Positions 23,975 to 34,100 of a stretch of DNA of 64,000 nucleotides are shown piece by piece. The stretch spans positions 558,001 to 622,000 of the forward strand of contig NZ_VWWJ01000001.1 in assembly GCF_011753055.1 (NCBI RefSeq). Reading direction: 5' to 3'. The position numbers were made by a program, and so were the translations under genes. Numbering within the stretch: position 1 is the stretch's first letter; each line of letters begins with the position of its first letter. The DNA is from Burkholderia sp. Ax-1719. GTDB lineage: Bacteria > Pseudomonadota > Gammaproteobacteria > Burkholderiales > Burkholderiaceae. The notes beneath the pieces were generated by a model. That model had not been told where the DNA came from. It did not search any database and worked only from the letters and a program-made list of their open reading frames with translations.

Positions 23975-26299
23975 ATGGAAAACCTGTATGACGAAACAAG
24001 ACATTTCGTAGCCAGCATAACGGGTGCGACAGGTCGGCAGGCATACTTTCTCGATGTGCCGGGTACGGAAAGCGCTGCGGCGCTGTCGGTTGTGTCGTTC
24101 TTTGCCGTCGAAAAGATGGGCGAGCCGAACGTGGCCACCATCGAACTGACGCATCCGCAGCAGCTTGCTCGCACCGAATTTCTTAATCGAGATGCGGTAT
24201 TCAGAATTGTTTCTGATGATGGTGTGACGAGGGCGTTTTCGGGCTTTATCGAGCGCTTTTCGACCGTGCAGACCACGAAGGACTACACCAAATACCAGGT
24301 GGTCCTGAAGTCGCACTTCGCCCGTTTGCAGGCTGGAACCAACACCCAGGTCTTCCAGCATCTCACTATTCCGCAGATCATCCAGAAGATCCTGCGCGCG
24401 CATGGCATCCGTGAGCACCAGATGCTGTTTCGGCTGCGTGCTGACTATCCGAAGGTGCTGTGGCGTTTTCAATACCAGATGTCGGACTTCAACTATGTGC
24501 ATATGCTCATGGAGAAGAGCGGCATCTATTGCTATATCGTCGAGACTGAATACGGAGACCAGATTGTCTTTGGCGACGATATCGATCATTATGTTTATGA
24601 CCCGCGGTTGATCGTCCCGTACCGGGGAGCGTCTGGCCTTGAAGCAGGTGGCGTGGAGGCGGTCACGACGCTGAAGACCCACACCGAGATCGTACCGCAG
24701 TCGATCCTGGTGGCCGACTACAACCCGGAAGCCGCGTGGGAGCGATACAGGGACCAGGCGAACGTCGCGCCACAGGATCCCACCACTTACGGGCAACCGT
24801 ATATCTACGGCACCGGGCATCTGGACCAGCAGGGCGCGAAATGGGAGGCGCAGCTGCGCCACGAAGCGGCGCTTGCCCGTCAGGTGATCTACGAAGGAGA
24901 GAGCAACGTCGTCGCATTGCAGTGCGCGCGAGTGCTCGAAACCGACATCGCGTTGCCCGATGCGCCGCAGGGGCAGGTGATCACTGAGATTGCGCACAGC
25001 GGTGCCCGTGACAAGGCGTATTCGAACACCTACAAGGCAATCCCTGCCGACCGACGCTTCCGTTTGCAGCTTGAACCTGGGAAGTGGGCCAAAATCGCCG
25101 GCACGCTTAGCGCACGCGTGTGCAGCCCGGATAAATATACCTATGGTTTTTTAAACGCCGCAGGTTATTACGTAGTCCGACTCGATGCTGATTTCGGCGA
25201 CTGGCCGAAGGGCGGCGAGAGTGTGCCTATGCGGTTGGCGAAGCCGTTTGCCGGGAAGTTGCAGACTGGCATGCACTTCGTCGCGCTGGATAACGACGAA
25301 GCCAAAATTACCTTCCGGGATGGCGATCCCGATAAGCCCGAAATCAGTGGCTTCCATCACCATTCGCAGGCCCGCGATCTGGTGACGAGCGACCGGCGCT
25401 GGCTCTCGCGCAACATGATCCGAACGCAGAGTAACAACAAACTGCGTATGGAGGATTGGGAGGGGCAGGAGGGCATCAAACTTAGCACCGAACACTCTGG
25501 CAAGTCGCAAATGAATCTCGGCTATCTGGTGAACCAGAAGCTTGAGTATAGGGGCGAGGGCTTTGAGTTACGCACGTCCGGTTATGGGGTGAACCGTGCG
25601 GGTAATGGCCTGCATCTCACAACCTACGACCGGCCCGGTGCTACGGGTAAGCAACTCGACATGCAGGAGACTATCGCGGAGCTCGAAAGCGCGCTGGCGA
25701 TTGCGAAAGAACTCGCAGTATCAGCCACCAGCGCGAAGGCTGAACCTGCCGATACCGATGCGCAGCAGCAGGTCAAGAGCGATCTCGACGGCCTGAAGGA
25801 ACCCGGCCTCCTGATAAGTACTCCGGCTTCCGCAGCACTTGTCTCGGGGCACGGTGTGCAGTTCGCAGCGAAGGACACCATAACCGGCGTTGCCGGGAAG
25901 AACGTTGACTGGAGCGTGCTCAAGCAGTTCACGGTCGCGGCAGGCGAGAAGATCTCGCTGTTTGCCCAAAAGCTCGGTATCAAGATCTTCGCGAAGGGTC
26001 CTGTTGAGATCCAGTCTCAGAGCGATGCGATGTCGCTGTTCGCGGATCAGGATATGTCTGTGTCGAGTGTCAATGGCACGGTGCGCATCAGCGCAAAGAA
26101 CGAATTAGTTCTTGAGTGCGGTGGCGCATTCATCCAGATCAAGGACGGCATTATCACACTCGGTGGCCCGGCGGACCTGTTCTTCAAGGTCATCACGATC
26201 CAGAAGAAGGGCGCAGCGTCGACGGAAAATTCTCCGACGTTGCCCACGGCAAATGACCTCCCTGACCTGACTGGGCACGGCTCCAGGTTTTCCGGCTAA
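23975..26299 (+). CDS. vgrG: T6SS spike protein VgrG (TssI)
   Basis: A 774-residue VgrG. The gp27-like N-terminal part contains FSGFIERFSTVQTTKDYTKYQVVLKSHF and WRFQYQMSDFNYVHMLMEKSGIYCYI. The OB-fold region follows, then the DUF2345-type C-terminal extension (QDMSVSSVNGTVRISAKNELVLECGGAFIQIKDGIITLGG). It forms the trimeric spike and carries effectors. No enzymatic domain is fused, so cargo must bind noncovalently; the next gene, 17 bp downstream, encodes a probable cell-wall hydrolase. It is the first gene of the plus-strand unit, divergent from tssC2 with 276 bp between them. Confidence 0.95.
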   Translation: MENLYDETRHFVASITGATGRQAYFLDVPGTESAAALSVVSFFAVEKMGEPNVATIELTHPQQLARTEFLNRDAVFRIVSDDGVTRAFSGFIERFSTVQTTKDYTKYQVVLKSHFARLQAGTNTQVFQHLTIPQIIQKILRAHGIREHQMLFRLRADYPKVLWRFQYQMSDFNYVHMLMEKSGIYCYIVETEYGDQIVFGDDIDHYVYDPRLIVPYRGASGLEAGGVEAVTTLKTHTEIVPQSILVADYNPEAAWERYRDQANVAPQDPTTYGQPYIYGTGHLDQQGAKWEAQLRHEAALARQVIYEGESNVVALQCARVLETDIALPDAPQGQVITEIAHSGARDKAYSNTYKAIPADRRFRLQLEPGKWAKIAGTLSARVCSPDKYTYGFLNAAGYYVVRLDADFGDWPKGGESVPMRLAKPFAGKLQTGMHFVALDNDEAKITFRDGDPDKPEISGFHHHSQARDLVTSDRRWLSRNMIRTQSNNKLRMEDWEGQEGIKLSTEHSGKSQMNLGYLVNQKLEYRGEGFELRTSGYGVNRAGNGLHLTTYDRPGATGKQLDMQETIAELESALAIAKELAVSATSAKAEPADTDAQQQVKSDLDGLKEPGLLISTPASAALVSGHGVQFAAKDTITGVAGKNVDWSVLKQFTVAAGEKISLFAQKLGIKIFAKGPVEIQSQSDAMSLFADQDMSVSSVNGTVRISAKNELVLECGGAFIQIKDGIITLGGPADLFFKVITIQKKGAASTENSPTLPTANDLPDLTGHGSRFSG

Positions 26300-26316
26300 T
26301 CACATTCAATCTGCAA

Positions 26317-29085
26317 ATGGCCTCTCCTCAAAGCCAGCCAGCGACGCCACAGAGCGCTCCAGTGAGCGCACAGACTGCCTCGTCACTGACGTGGCGTTAT
26401 CCGTTTCCCGCAAAGGACGGTAGGGAAGTCACCGATCCGCAGGTCTTCTATGGCGCGCTGGGTGCCATGAGCGATGGCTTCTTTCCGCTCGGTGTAAATG
26501 GTTTTCCGCACGGTGGAGTTCATTTCGGTGCGGGCTCTGCGTCACGCGTAGACCAGTCCAAAGGGGCACGCGCGATTGCCGACGGCGATATCGTCGCGTT
26601 CAGGATCGATGACGCATACCCTCATCTGCACTTTACCCAGACGCGCCACTGGGCGCTGTATTCGACAGGGTTTGTGCTGATCCGGCACAAGATGACGATG
26701 CCTCCAGCACCGGGAAGTACTGCTGCCCAACCCGCCGATGAGACGTTGACGTTCTTCAGCCTATATATGCACATGGCGGACTGGTGTACCTACCTTGCCG
26801 ACGGTACGCTTGCACGGCCAGGTTGGTGGCCTGGCGTTGACGCTTTTCGAATTGGTGCGAAGGACCGGCAAAGTGGTGACGGCGGCGCTCCTGGAGCTTT
26901 TGTGTGGAGCGAGCCAACAAAGGGCAAGAAAGAGAATACGTACAGCGCCGGGCAGCACGTTGCTTTCCTGCCAGAAGGTAGTGAGGTTACCATCGGCGAA
27001 AAGCGTGGGCCGTGGGGCCATATTACGGCGATTGCCGAAGGTCACATGATCGCCGCCGGGAGCGGGGAGTATTTCGGCTGGGAGGACGGCCCACAAGCGC
27101 CCTGGGTCGTTCCGGATGGCCTTCGGCCAAAGGATACATCGAAGAAGGACGCCGTTCCCGATCCAGTCAAGGAGATGGAAACACCACTGCGGTCCGAGGG
27201 CGACTGGGGGTGGATCTATCTGCACGATCAGCAGGCCGTGAAGGAACCGGCGGGTGTCGGCTCCGTGGTCATTCCCTCTTCCGATCAACCCATCCATGTA
27301 AGTGCTGGAACATTGCTGGGGCAGATTGGAGAATATATAGACTACGAGACTTCGACGCCCCTGCCGCCGGTCCCGAGTCGGCAATTGTTGCATCTGGAGG
27401 TCTTCGCCGACGAGACCCTAAAGACATTCCTCGAGAAGAGCCGAACACGGGCTGCTCAGTTACCACAGACTGACAAGACGATCTTCGTTATTCAGGAAGG
27501 TGCGAAACTTCTCCCAAAGCCGGCTGACGCTAACGTCAAACTTGGTGATGGGGTGCAGCTTGCGAGGCTAACGCTTACTCCCACCAGCCCGAAGACCGGG
27601 CCGTGGGTCCACGTCCAACCATGGATCTCGGGTCCATCAGGCCACGCGCAGAAATACCAAGACCCCGTCTGGATTGCACGTTCGGGGTTGAGTCGACTTG
27701 ATTCTCCGAACGGACTATCTGCGTGGAATTCGTTTCCGCTGCAATTGGCGCAAGCGAGCGCATCGGTCAACTCTGATCTCGTAGCATATCCGCGTGCGGA
27801 GCTGGATTCTCTCGGAGACGGAAACGTCGCGGTTGACGACAAGGGGGTAACCTGGTGGCGTCTTGAGATTGGTACAGGTTCGGGACAGACGGGCACGGGT
27901 TGGATTTGCGGCGGGAAGCAATCCGACGGTAGCGGGAATCAACCGAACACGCTTTGGGAGAGTCCGTGGGCGTGGCCAGGTTTTGAAATCGTAGATGCGA
28001 CGACTATCAAACTCGCGGACGCTTTCAAGCGAAACCTATCAGTCACCGGATCGGCAAATCTCAAAGAACAGAAGGCGTTTGCCCCCTCAACTGCGGCCGT
28101 CGGTAATAGCGCTCTTTTGTCCAATCTTGAGCAAACCGTAAGTCGTTTGCCTGGAGCTAACGGAACGAAGGACGACCTGGGTAAGGAGGGCAGTGTGATT
28201 GTCACTGCCGTCAAGTTACGACAGGCACTAGCACGCCGCTGGTTGGCAGGCGAGCTGGGGCACGTCATCCTCAAATACGAGAGCGAATGGGGCGGTGGCA
28301 CAAGCCGCTGGGAGGCGCTTACGCCGCTAATGCGTAACGCGGCCGAGAACTGGAAAAGTGAACTGGAGCGGATTAAAAAGCTCCAGTGGTGGGATTCCGT
28401 CAAGGGCAAAGTCGACGGGCTCCCGTCGAGTCCCGTGGTGAATCATATTCACCCTGTGGCCATGATTGCCAATTTTTATCGAAGCGCCGGCGTGAGTTCC
28501 ATTTCTGACGATGGAATATATTTTATATTTGCCCACGAATCACTGGCAGGTACGACCAATCACCTTCATTGGCCAGGTGGTGCTAGTGGCGTTACGTTAG
28601 GTGCGGGATACGACATGAAAGAGAGATCGGCGAGTTCGATCGCTTCCGACATGAAATCCATTGGGCTTCCTGACGCAACAGCTCAAGCGATTTCCAACGG
28701 TGCGGGGCTACAAGGAGCTACCGCGCGTACATTTGCTACTACGAACCACAATCTCGTTAATTTGAGCAATGACCAACAAGCGCAGTTGCTTCACCATACA
28801 GTTCCGCCGTATGAAAATATGGTGCGCAAAGCGATCAAGATTCCTCTGAGTCAAAATCAGTTCGATGCACTTGTTAGCTTTGCTTACAATCCTGCTGGAA
28901 GATGGCAAAGCGTAACCAACTTCATCAACAATGGACGCGTGGATAGTGCGATGGCGAAGATCAGAGAGGGAAATACGTCCGGAGGTGTCGCGATGGAAGG
29001 CCTCACAAATAGGCGATCGGACGAAGTAAACCTCTATATGAACAGCAGGTACGAATTCAACGGGAAAACGCTCCCGCCACAATGA
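26317..29085 (+). CDS. probable T6SS peptidoglycan-hydrolase effector (M23-like, SH3-like and GH24 lysozyme regions)
   Basis: A 922-residue multidomain protein directly after vgrG. Residues of about 50-370 follow the order of an M23/LytM fold (HGGVHFGAG, then AIADGDIVAFRID, VLIRHKM, SLYMHM and a final LLHLEVF), but several metal-ligand positions are altered, so this part may be noncatalytic. The middle resembles SH3-type repeats (KLLPKPADANVKL, GVTWWRLEIG). The last 180 residues look like a GH24 phage lysozyme: FAHESLAGTTNHLHW, GVTLGAGYDM, LSQNQFDALVSFAYNPAG and GLTNRRSDE. The likely role is muramidase activity on rival periplasmic peptidoglycan. The C-terminal DNA is AT-richer than the rest, as is the next gene. 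Confidence 0.83.
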   Translation: MASPQSQPATPQSAPVSAQTASSLTWRYPFPAKDGREVTDPQVFYGALGAMSDGFFPLGVNGFPHGGVHFGAGSASRVDQSKGARAIADGDIVAFRIDDAYPHLHFTQTRHWALYSTGFVLIRHKMTMPPAPGSTAAQPADETLTFFSLYMHMADWCTYLADGTLARPGWWPGVDAFRIGAKDRQSGDGGAPGAFVWSEPTKGKKENTYSAGQHVAFLPEGSEVTIGEKRGPWGHITAIAEGHMIAAGSGEYFGWEDGPQAPWVVPDGLRPKDTSKKDAVPDPVKEMETPLRSEGDWGWIYLHDQQAVKEPAGVGSVVIPSSDQPIHVSAGTLLGQIGEYIDYETSTPLPPVPSRQLLHLEVFADETLKTFLEKSRTRAAQLPQTDKTIFVIQEGAKLLPKPADANVKLGDGVQLARLTLTPTSPKTGPWVHVQPWISGPSGHAQKYQDPVWIARSGLSRLDSPNGLSAWNSFPLQLAQASASVNSDLVAYPRAELDSLGDGNVAVDDKGVTWWRLEIGTGSGQTGTGWICGGKQSDGSGNQPNTLWESPWAWPGFEIVDATTIKLADAFKRNLSVTGSANLKEQKAFAPSTAAVGNSALLSNLEQTVSRLPGANGTKDDLGKEGSVIVTAVKLRQALARRWLAGELGHVILKYESEWGGGTSRWEALTPLMRNAAENWKSELERIKKLQWWDSVKGKVDGLPSSPVVNHIHPVAMIANFYRSAGVSSISDDGIYFIFAHESLAGTTNHLHWPGGASGVTLGAGYDMKERSASSIASDMKSIGLPDATAQAISNGAGLQGATARTFATTNHNLVNLSNDQQAQLLHHTVPPYENMVRKAIKIPLSQNQFDALVSFAYNPAGRWQSVTNFINNGRVDSAMAKIREGNTSGGVAMEGLTNRRSDEVNLYMNSRYEFNGKTLPPQ

Positions 29086-29128
29086 ATGAGAATGAATTTC
29101 GTCAAGGTGACTTCTAAGGATCGTTAGG

Positions 29129-29908
29129 ATGAGATATTTTCTTTCTATTTTTTCTTTACTAACGTTTTCAATTTCATCCTTCTCCAATGAATTTCAAGAA
29201 GCTATCAAGGGCAAGTGGCAGGTCGCTGAGGTTCACATTAATACCGAATCGCCGCGCACTCCATTCTACGCATGGAACGATCCACGGCTAGTTGGACGGT
29301 TTTTTACGTTCACGACAAATGCGATTACCAATGATACCCCCGATGACTCCGAGTGTGCGACGCCGAGCGTTAAGGAAGTCCCCATGCGGCTTCAAGAATT
29401 GGTAACCAAGAGCATGGGGGGGAATGCCACGGCAACAGCCTACCGTCTTGACCTTGGAAAAAGCACAAGTGCGGAAGGTATGCTGGTTTACTGCAATGAA
29501 AAATTGTGGAATGAAGACCTTGGATTAGATGAAGGAGTGCGAGGCTCGTGGCTATCTCTCGCCAGCACTGATCGAATGCTATTGAAATGGCGGGACGAAA
29601 CAATTCTTGTTTTGTATAGGATTCATGATAATCAAAAATATAGTCCATCTTTTGACTGTTCAAAATCTGATGCAAAAACCGAAAGCGAGATATGCAATTC
29701 AGTTGAATTGTCAGCTTTTGATAGAAGCGTATCGCAAGCATATAAGCTTGCTCTCTCTCAAAATCGTGCGGCTGGCAACGACTCCCGCTCGCTCAAGCTC
29801 GAACAGAAGGCATGGCTAAAAAAGCGCAATCAATGCGGAGCAGATAGAGCCTGTCTCCTTTCATCAATGAAAAAACGGTTGGATGATCTGTCAAATTTTT
29901 CTCAATAA
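29129..29908 (+). CDS. LprI-like lysozyme-inhibitor domain protein, probable immunity protein
   Basis: A 259-residue secreted protein. An N-terminal signal peptide (MRYFLSIFSLLTFSISSFS) puts it in the periplasm or envelope. The C-terminal 90 residues carry the LprI/DUF1311 pattern: PSFDCSKSDAKTESEICNS, LSAFDRSVSQAY, LKLEQKAWLKKRNQC and CLLSSMKKRLDDL, with paired cysteines. LprI-type proteins are known lysozyme inhibitors, and this gene directly follows a GH24-bearing effector, so immunity is a strong inference. ATG 29129 has AAGGA eight bases upstream. The coding DNA is markedly AT-rich compared with the tss genes, suggesting separate acquisition. The first 150 residues have no match I recognise. 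Confidence 0.82.
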   Translation: MRYFLSIFSLLTFSISSFSNEFQEAIKGKWQVAEVHINTESPRTPFYAWNDPRLVGRFFTFTTNAITNDTPDDSECATPSVKEVPMRLQELVTKSMGGNATATAYRLDLGKSTSAEGMLVYCNEKLWNEDLGLDEGVRGSWLSLASTDRMLLKWRDETILVLYRIHDNQKYSPSFDCSKSDAKTESEICNSVELSAFDRSVSQAYKLALSQNRAAGNDSRSLKLEQKAWLKKRNQCGADRACLLSSMKKRLDDLSNFSQ

Positions 29909-30013
29909 ATAGTGCGATGACACCGCCAAATCTGGATCCTCACAAATCCCGTCGGTAGTCAAAAGGCAACCTCATAGAATCGTGCACGAAAGTATCCGAG
30001 GCAATCTTCTCTG

Positions 30014-31169
30014 ATGTCCTGGCCCATTCCACTTTTCCCCAAGATCGAGTACCCAAAACCGATCTTCTCGCGCCTGTGGCTCCCGACGCTCGCTCTTGTA
30101 GCCGCAGGAGTCGCAGGCGCGGTGTTGCTGCTATGGCCGCACGGTAAGCCAACACAGACGTTCCAGTTCTGGTCCACACTAATTGGTGCTCCGCTGATTG
30201 CCTGCGCCCTGACGTTTGGTTGGAAACTGGACCAGTGGGAAGACGAGCAAACTGATGCTGAGGAATCCGAAAATGAACAAAATCGGCTTAGAGAAATGTG
30301 GTGCGAATGGACTCGCCGTCATTTGCCAGTCGTCGATTCTGTAGCATTTCCTGGTGCTACGGATGAAGTAGGCGAGCTCGCCAATGCGAAAGCCGACCTG
30401 CCGACTCTCAGCAATCGCGCCGTTACATTTGGCTGGGTGGAAGGGCGGGCGACTGCGTTTCGCCGTAGGCGGCTGTTGCACTTGATCGCGAGACACTTCG
30501 CTGGAGCACTCCGAACGAATAGGGAAGTCGTTATCACACTCATGCTCAATGACGCGTCGCCAGGTCTTTCCGATATCTGGATACAACAGGCGATGCGCGT
30601 CTTTGCTCGCGTGGTCCCACGGACAACATTTCACGTTGAAACACCATCGGCGAAAGGCTGTGCCGAGTGGATAACCCGACAGGTGGACCTGGTCGATCCA
30701 GCGACGCGGATTGTAATTGCTGTCCAACTCTGGACGGACGAGGAACAGGAGCATGTGTTCAGCGAAGGAGCCGCCGCCTTTCTCATCGATCCGGGTGCTT
30801 CGAGCGTAGGTTCGATCTTCCGGCCACAGGTAAGCGCGCGACAAACTGGAAGCCGGGCTCGTCCAGATCAAGGATTATCAGGTACCGCCTGATCGTGTAG
30901 CACTTGCGTGGTTCACGCGCTGCGAAGAAGGCGAATCGACTGCTATTCGTTCTGCGCTGACGAGCGATCCGAAGGATTCAGCGGTTGAGCGGCTGCTTGA
31001 CAAATCGTTGGGATTGCCTGGGCCCGTCAGCGGTTGGATTGCGCTCGCCATTGCGATGGAAGCGGCGCGTGGCGCCGGACCGCAACTGGTCGCCTGGCAT
31101 GAGGAAGCTTCCGAACCTCTTTGCCTGTGCATGATCTCGCCCTTGCCCGAAAAGGAAACGACGGTTTGA
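30014..31169 (+). pseudogene. two-TM hypothetical gene upstream of tssM, frameshifted
   Basis: ATG 30014 opens a 292-residue frame with two transmembrane helices (LWLPTLALVAAGVAGAVLLL and STLIGAPLIACALTFGW) and a long soluble part, ending at 30892. From about 30837 another frame stays open to TGA 31169 (RDKLEAGLVQIKDYQVPPDR and onward to MISPLPEKETTV). Restoring one GC unit in the GCGCGCG run at 30834-30840 joins them into about 384 residues. The second-frame stop overlaps the TTG start of tssM as TTGA, as expected for an intact operon gene. I do not recognise the family; its place suggests a T6SS accessory membrane protein. It may be a recent mutation, phase variation or sequence error. Confidence 0.7.
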
Positions 31170-34100
31170 ACAACGAGAAAAAATATATCCTGGGTCGTCT
31201 TCTCATGGCCGCTGCGGTTGCGGCAATTATCGTAGGCGTATTGCTTTATACCGTTGATACCAAGGATATTCTCGCCTGGATCATCCGGTTCAAGACCATG
31301 CTCATTTTCGCCGGGATCTTCGTCCTTGCAGGGCTGGGCTATGTTTTTCAACGACGCAAGCCGAAGCAGTGCACCGTACAGCAGGCATCGAAGGACCAGG
31401 GGGCGGAACCGCCAGGGAAGACGGACCCCGCGGCTGATGCTGCAACCAACCGCGCAGGGGTGGTCGTTACCTGGGCGAACGAGCTGAAGTTAGCGCTAAA
31501 GCGGAAGCGCTGGTTTCTCTGGGCCTACATCCAGCCGTGGGTGCTGGTCGCAGGTGACGCCGCGGTTGTGTCCACGTTGATACCAGATCTGGCCCAGAAG
31601 GGCTTCGTTATCACCGATGACGTCGTTTTGCTCTGGGGTGGTCTGGATGCAAACGGCAAGCCTGACGAGCTGTGGCTGCGCCAGATCCGCTCGTTGCGAC
31701 GAGTGCGGTCGTTCGATGCGATTGCGCTCGTGCTCGACGACCGGACGCCGTTGCTCGACCTTGCGGGTGAGAACAATCCGTGGGGGGGGCGCCTTGCACG
31801 CATTGCCGAACTGCTGCACTGGTCGGCGCCGGTGTACGTTCTTGATGTCGACGGTACCGATGCTCTCCATCGGTTTGACACGCCCGTGACCGGGTGCGAA
31901 TTTGCGCGTCCGCTGAATGCAACGGCCATTGAAACCTCGCTGCTCGAACTGCGCGACCGGCTCGCTGATCGCAGCGTGTATCAGCTGTCGGCCAATGGTA
32001 ACGACAGTTACGCATCGGATCTGTCCACACGGCTCGATGTCCGCAGTGCGCCGCTCGCGCGCTGGATCACGGGCCTTTCCGACTGGCAGCGTCGCCCGTT
32101 GCCGGTCGCTGGCGTCTTCTTTGCGTCGCTGGCTGTTGCCAACGCATCGGGCTCGTCGAACGGTAGCCGTCTGCCGCTGTGGCGCCATCTTGCAGAAGCC
32201 TCGACGCATACGTCCGGCCGTCGCACCTGGTCCCACCCGATTACGGTGTTCTCGACGATCGCCCTGGTCCTCGTCGGCCTCTGGAGTGCCGGCATGCTCG
32301 TCTCGGGCATGAACAACGCACACGAGGCCATGCTGACCAAAGAATCCCTGCAGGCGCTTGTTCACGCGAGCGACACACCGGGTCGTCTGCGCGCGCTGCT
32401 CGGCCTCCAGCAGCGAATCGCTCTGCACGAAGCCCGCGTGCAGGAGCACACACCGCTGCTCACCCGCTTCGGCCTGAACCACGACCGCGCCATACTAGAA
32501 GCCCTGTGGAAACCATACGCTCGCGCCGCAAAGCCACTGCTCATCTCCCCCGTCCAGCAGGACATCGAAGGCCAGCTCGTCGATCTCGGCCAGATGTCGA
32601 CGGCGCAAGCCGATACCCAAAGCAGCCAGGTGGCACAGGACGGCCAGCAGGCGCTCAAGACCTATCTCATGATGGCCGATCCGAAGCGAGCCGATCCCGC
32701 ATTCATGGCACCCCAGCTCGGACAACACTGGAGTCTGGATACCGGCCTGCGTCCTGGAGAAAAACTCGACCTGTCCGCACAACTGCTGGGCTTCTGGGCG
32801 CAGCATTTTCCCGCTCACCCCGACTGGAACATCCAGCCGCGCGAAGATCTCATAGGCAACGCGCGCCAGACGCTGCTTGCGATCATCGGCGTCAAGAACT
32901 CCGAAGACACGATCTACCAAAGCATTCTCGATTCCACAGGCCACAAGTATCCCGACCAGACCCTCGCATCGCTGACCGCAGGCACGGATACGCGCGGACT
33001 GTTTTCGACCTCGTCGACCGTGACCGGCGTCTTTACGCGTCAAGCCTGGGAAGGCTCCATCGAGGCCGCAATCGACGACGCAGCGAAACACAATGGCGTC
33101 GAAGGCAACTGGGTACTCGGTAACTCTGGCAGTTCGCAGGCGGGCACGTCCATGACGCCGGAAGCATTGCGCGCCGCCCTGCGCGCCCATTACTTCTCCG
33201 ATTATGCGGAGCACTGGCAGGACTTCATGAACAGTATCCGGTGCGCGGCCGCGTCCACGCTGCCGGCCGCCGTCGGGCAACTGAAGCTCATTGCCGATGC
33301 CCGTCAGTCCCCGCTCATTGCGCTGATGAAGTCGCTCGCGTTCCAGGGTGCTGCCGGCGCGCAGCAGGCTTCGCTTTCCGACGCGCTGGTCACGAAGGCG
33401 CAGAACTTCTTCGGCAAGAAGGACGACACCCAGCAACCGGCACAGGCCGATCCGGCGGGCCCACTGGCCGCTTCCTTTGGTCCGGTGCTCAAGCTGGTTG
33501 CCCAGGGCAACGGCACTCCCACGTCTTCGGCTAGCGACCTGAGTATCGAGCGCTTTACGGAGCGCGTGACGACACTGCGTCTGAAACTCCAGCAGATCAG
33601 CGATAGCCCCGATTCCGACGACCAGGCACGGCAGGTCGCGCAGGCGCTCTACCAAGGAAAGGGCTCGGATCTATCCGATACCCTCGGTTATGCGCAGCTC
33701 ATCGCGGCGAGCCTTGGCGAGCAGTGGGCCGGCATGGGTAATTCGCTCTTCGTCGAGCCGGTTACGCAAGCGACCCGCACTGCGCTCGCGCCCGCCGAAG
33801 CGAGCCTGAACGATGCGTGGCGCCAAACTATCGTCGCTGCGTGGAGTCGTTCGTTTGCGGGGCGCTATCCGTTCGCCGACACAACCAACGATGCCTCATT
33901 GCCCGAACTCGCGCGCTTCCTGCGCCCGCAGAGCGGGTTGATCGACACGTTTCTTTCCACACAGCTTGCCGGGGCGTTGCAGTTGCAGGGGGATCAGTGG
34001 GTGCCTGCCTCCGGTGGCGCGGGCGCCGGCAGCGGCGCAGCCAGCACGGCGCGCGCATTCGATCCAACATTCCTGAAGGCGATCAATACCCTCCAGCAGA

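Noticed and set aside
31121..31165. tssM starting at ATG 31121
   Set aside because: These codons lie inside the end of the preceding (frameshifted) gene; TTG 31166 has AAGGA and a stop overlap.
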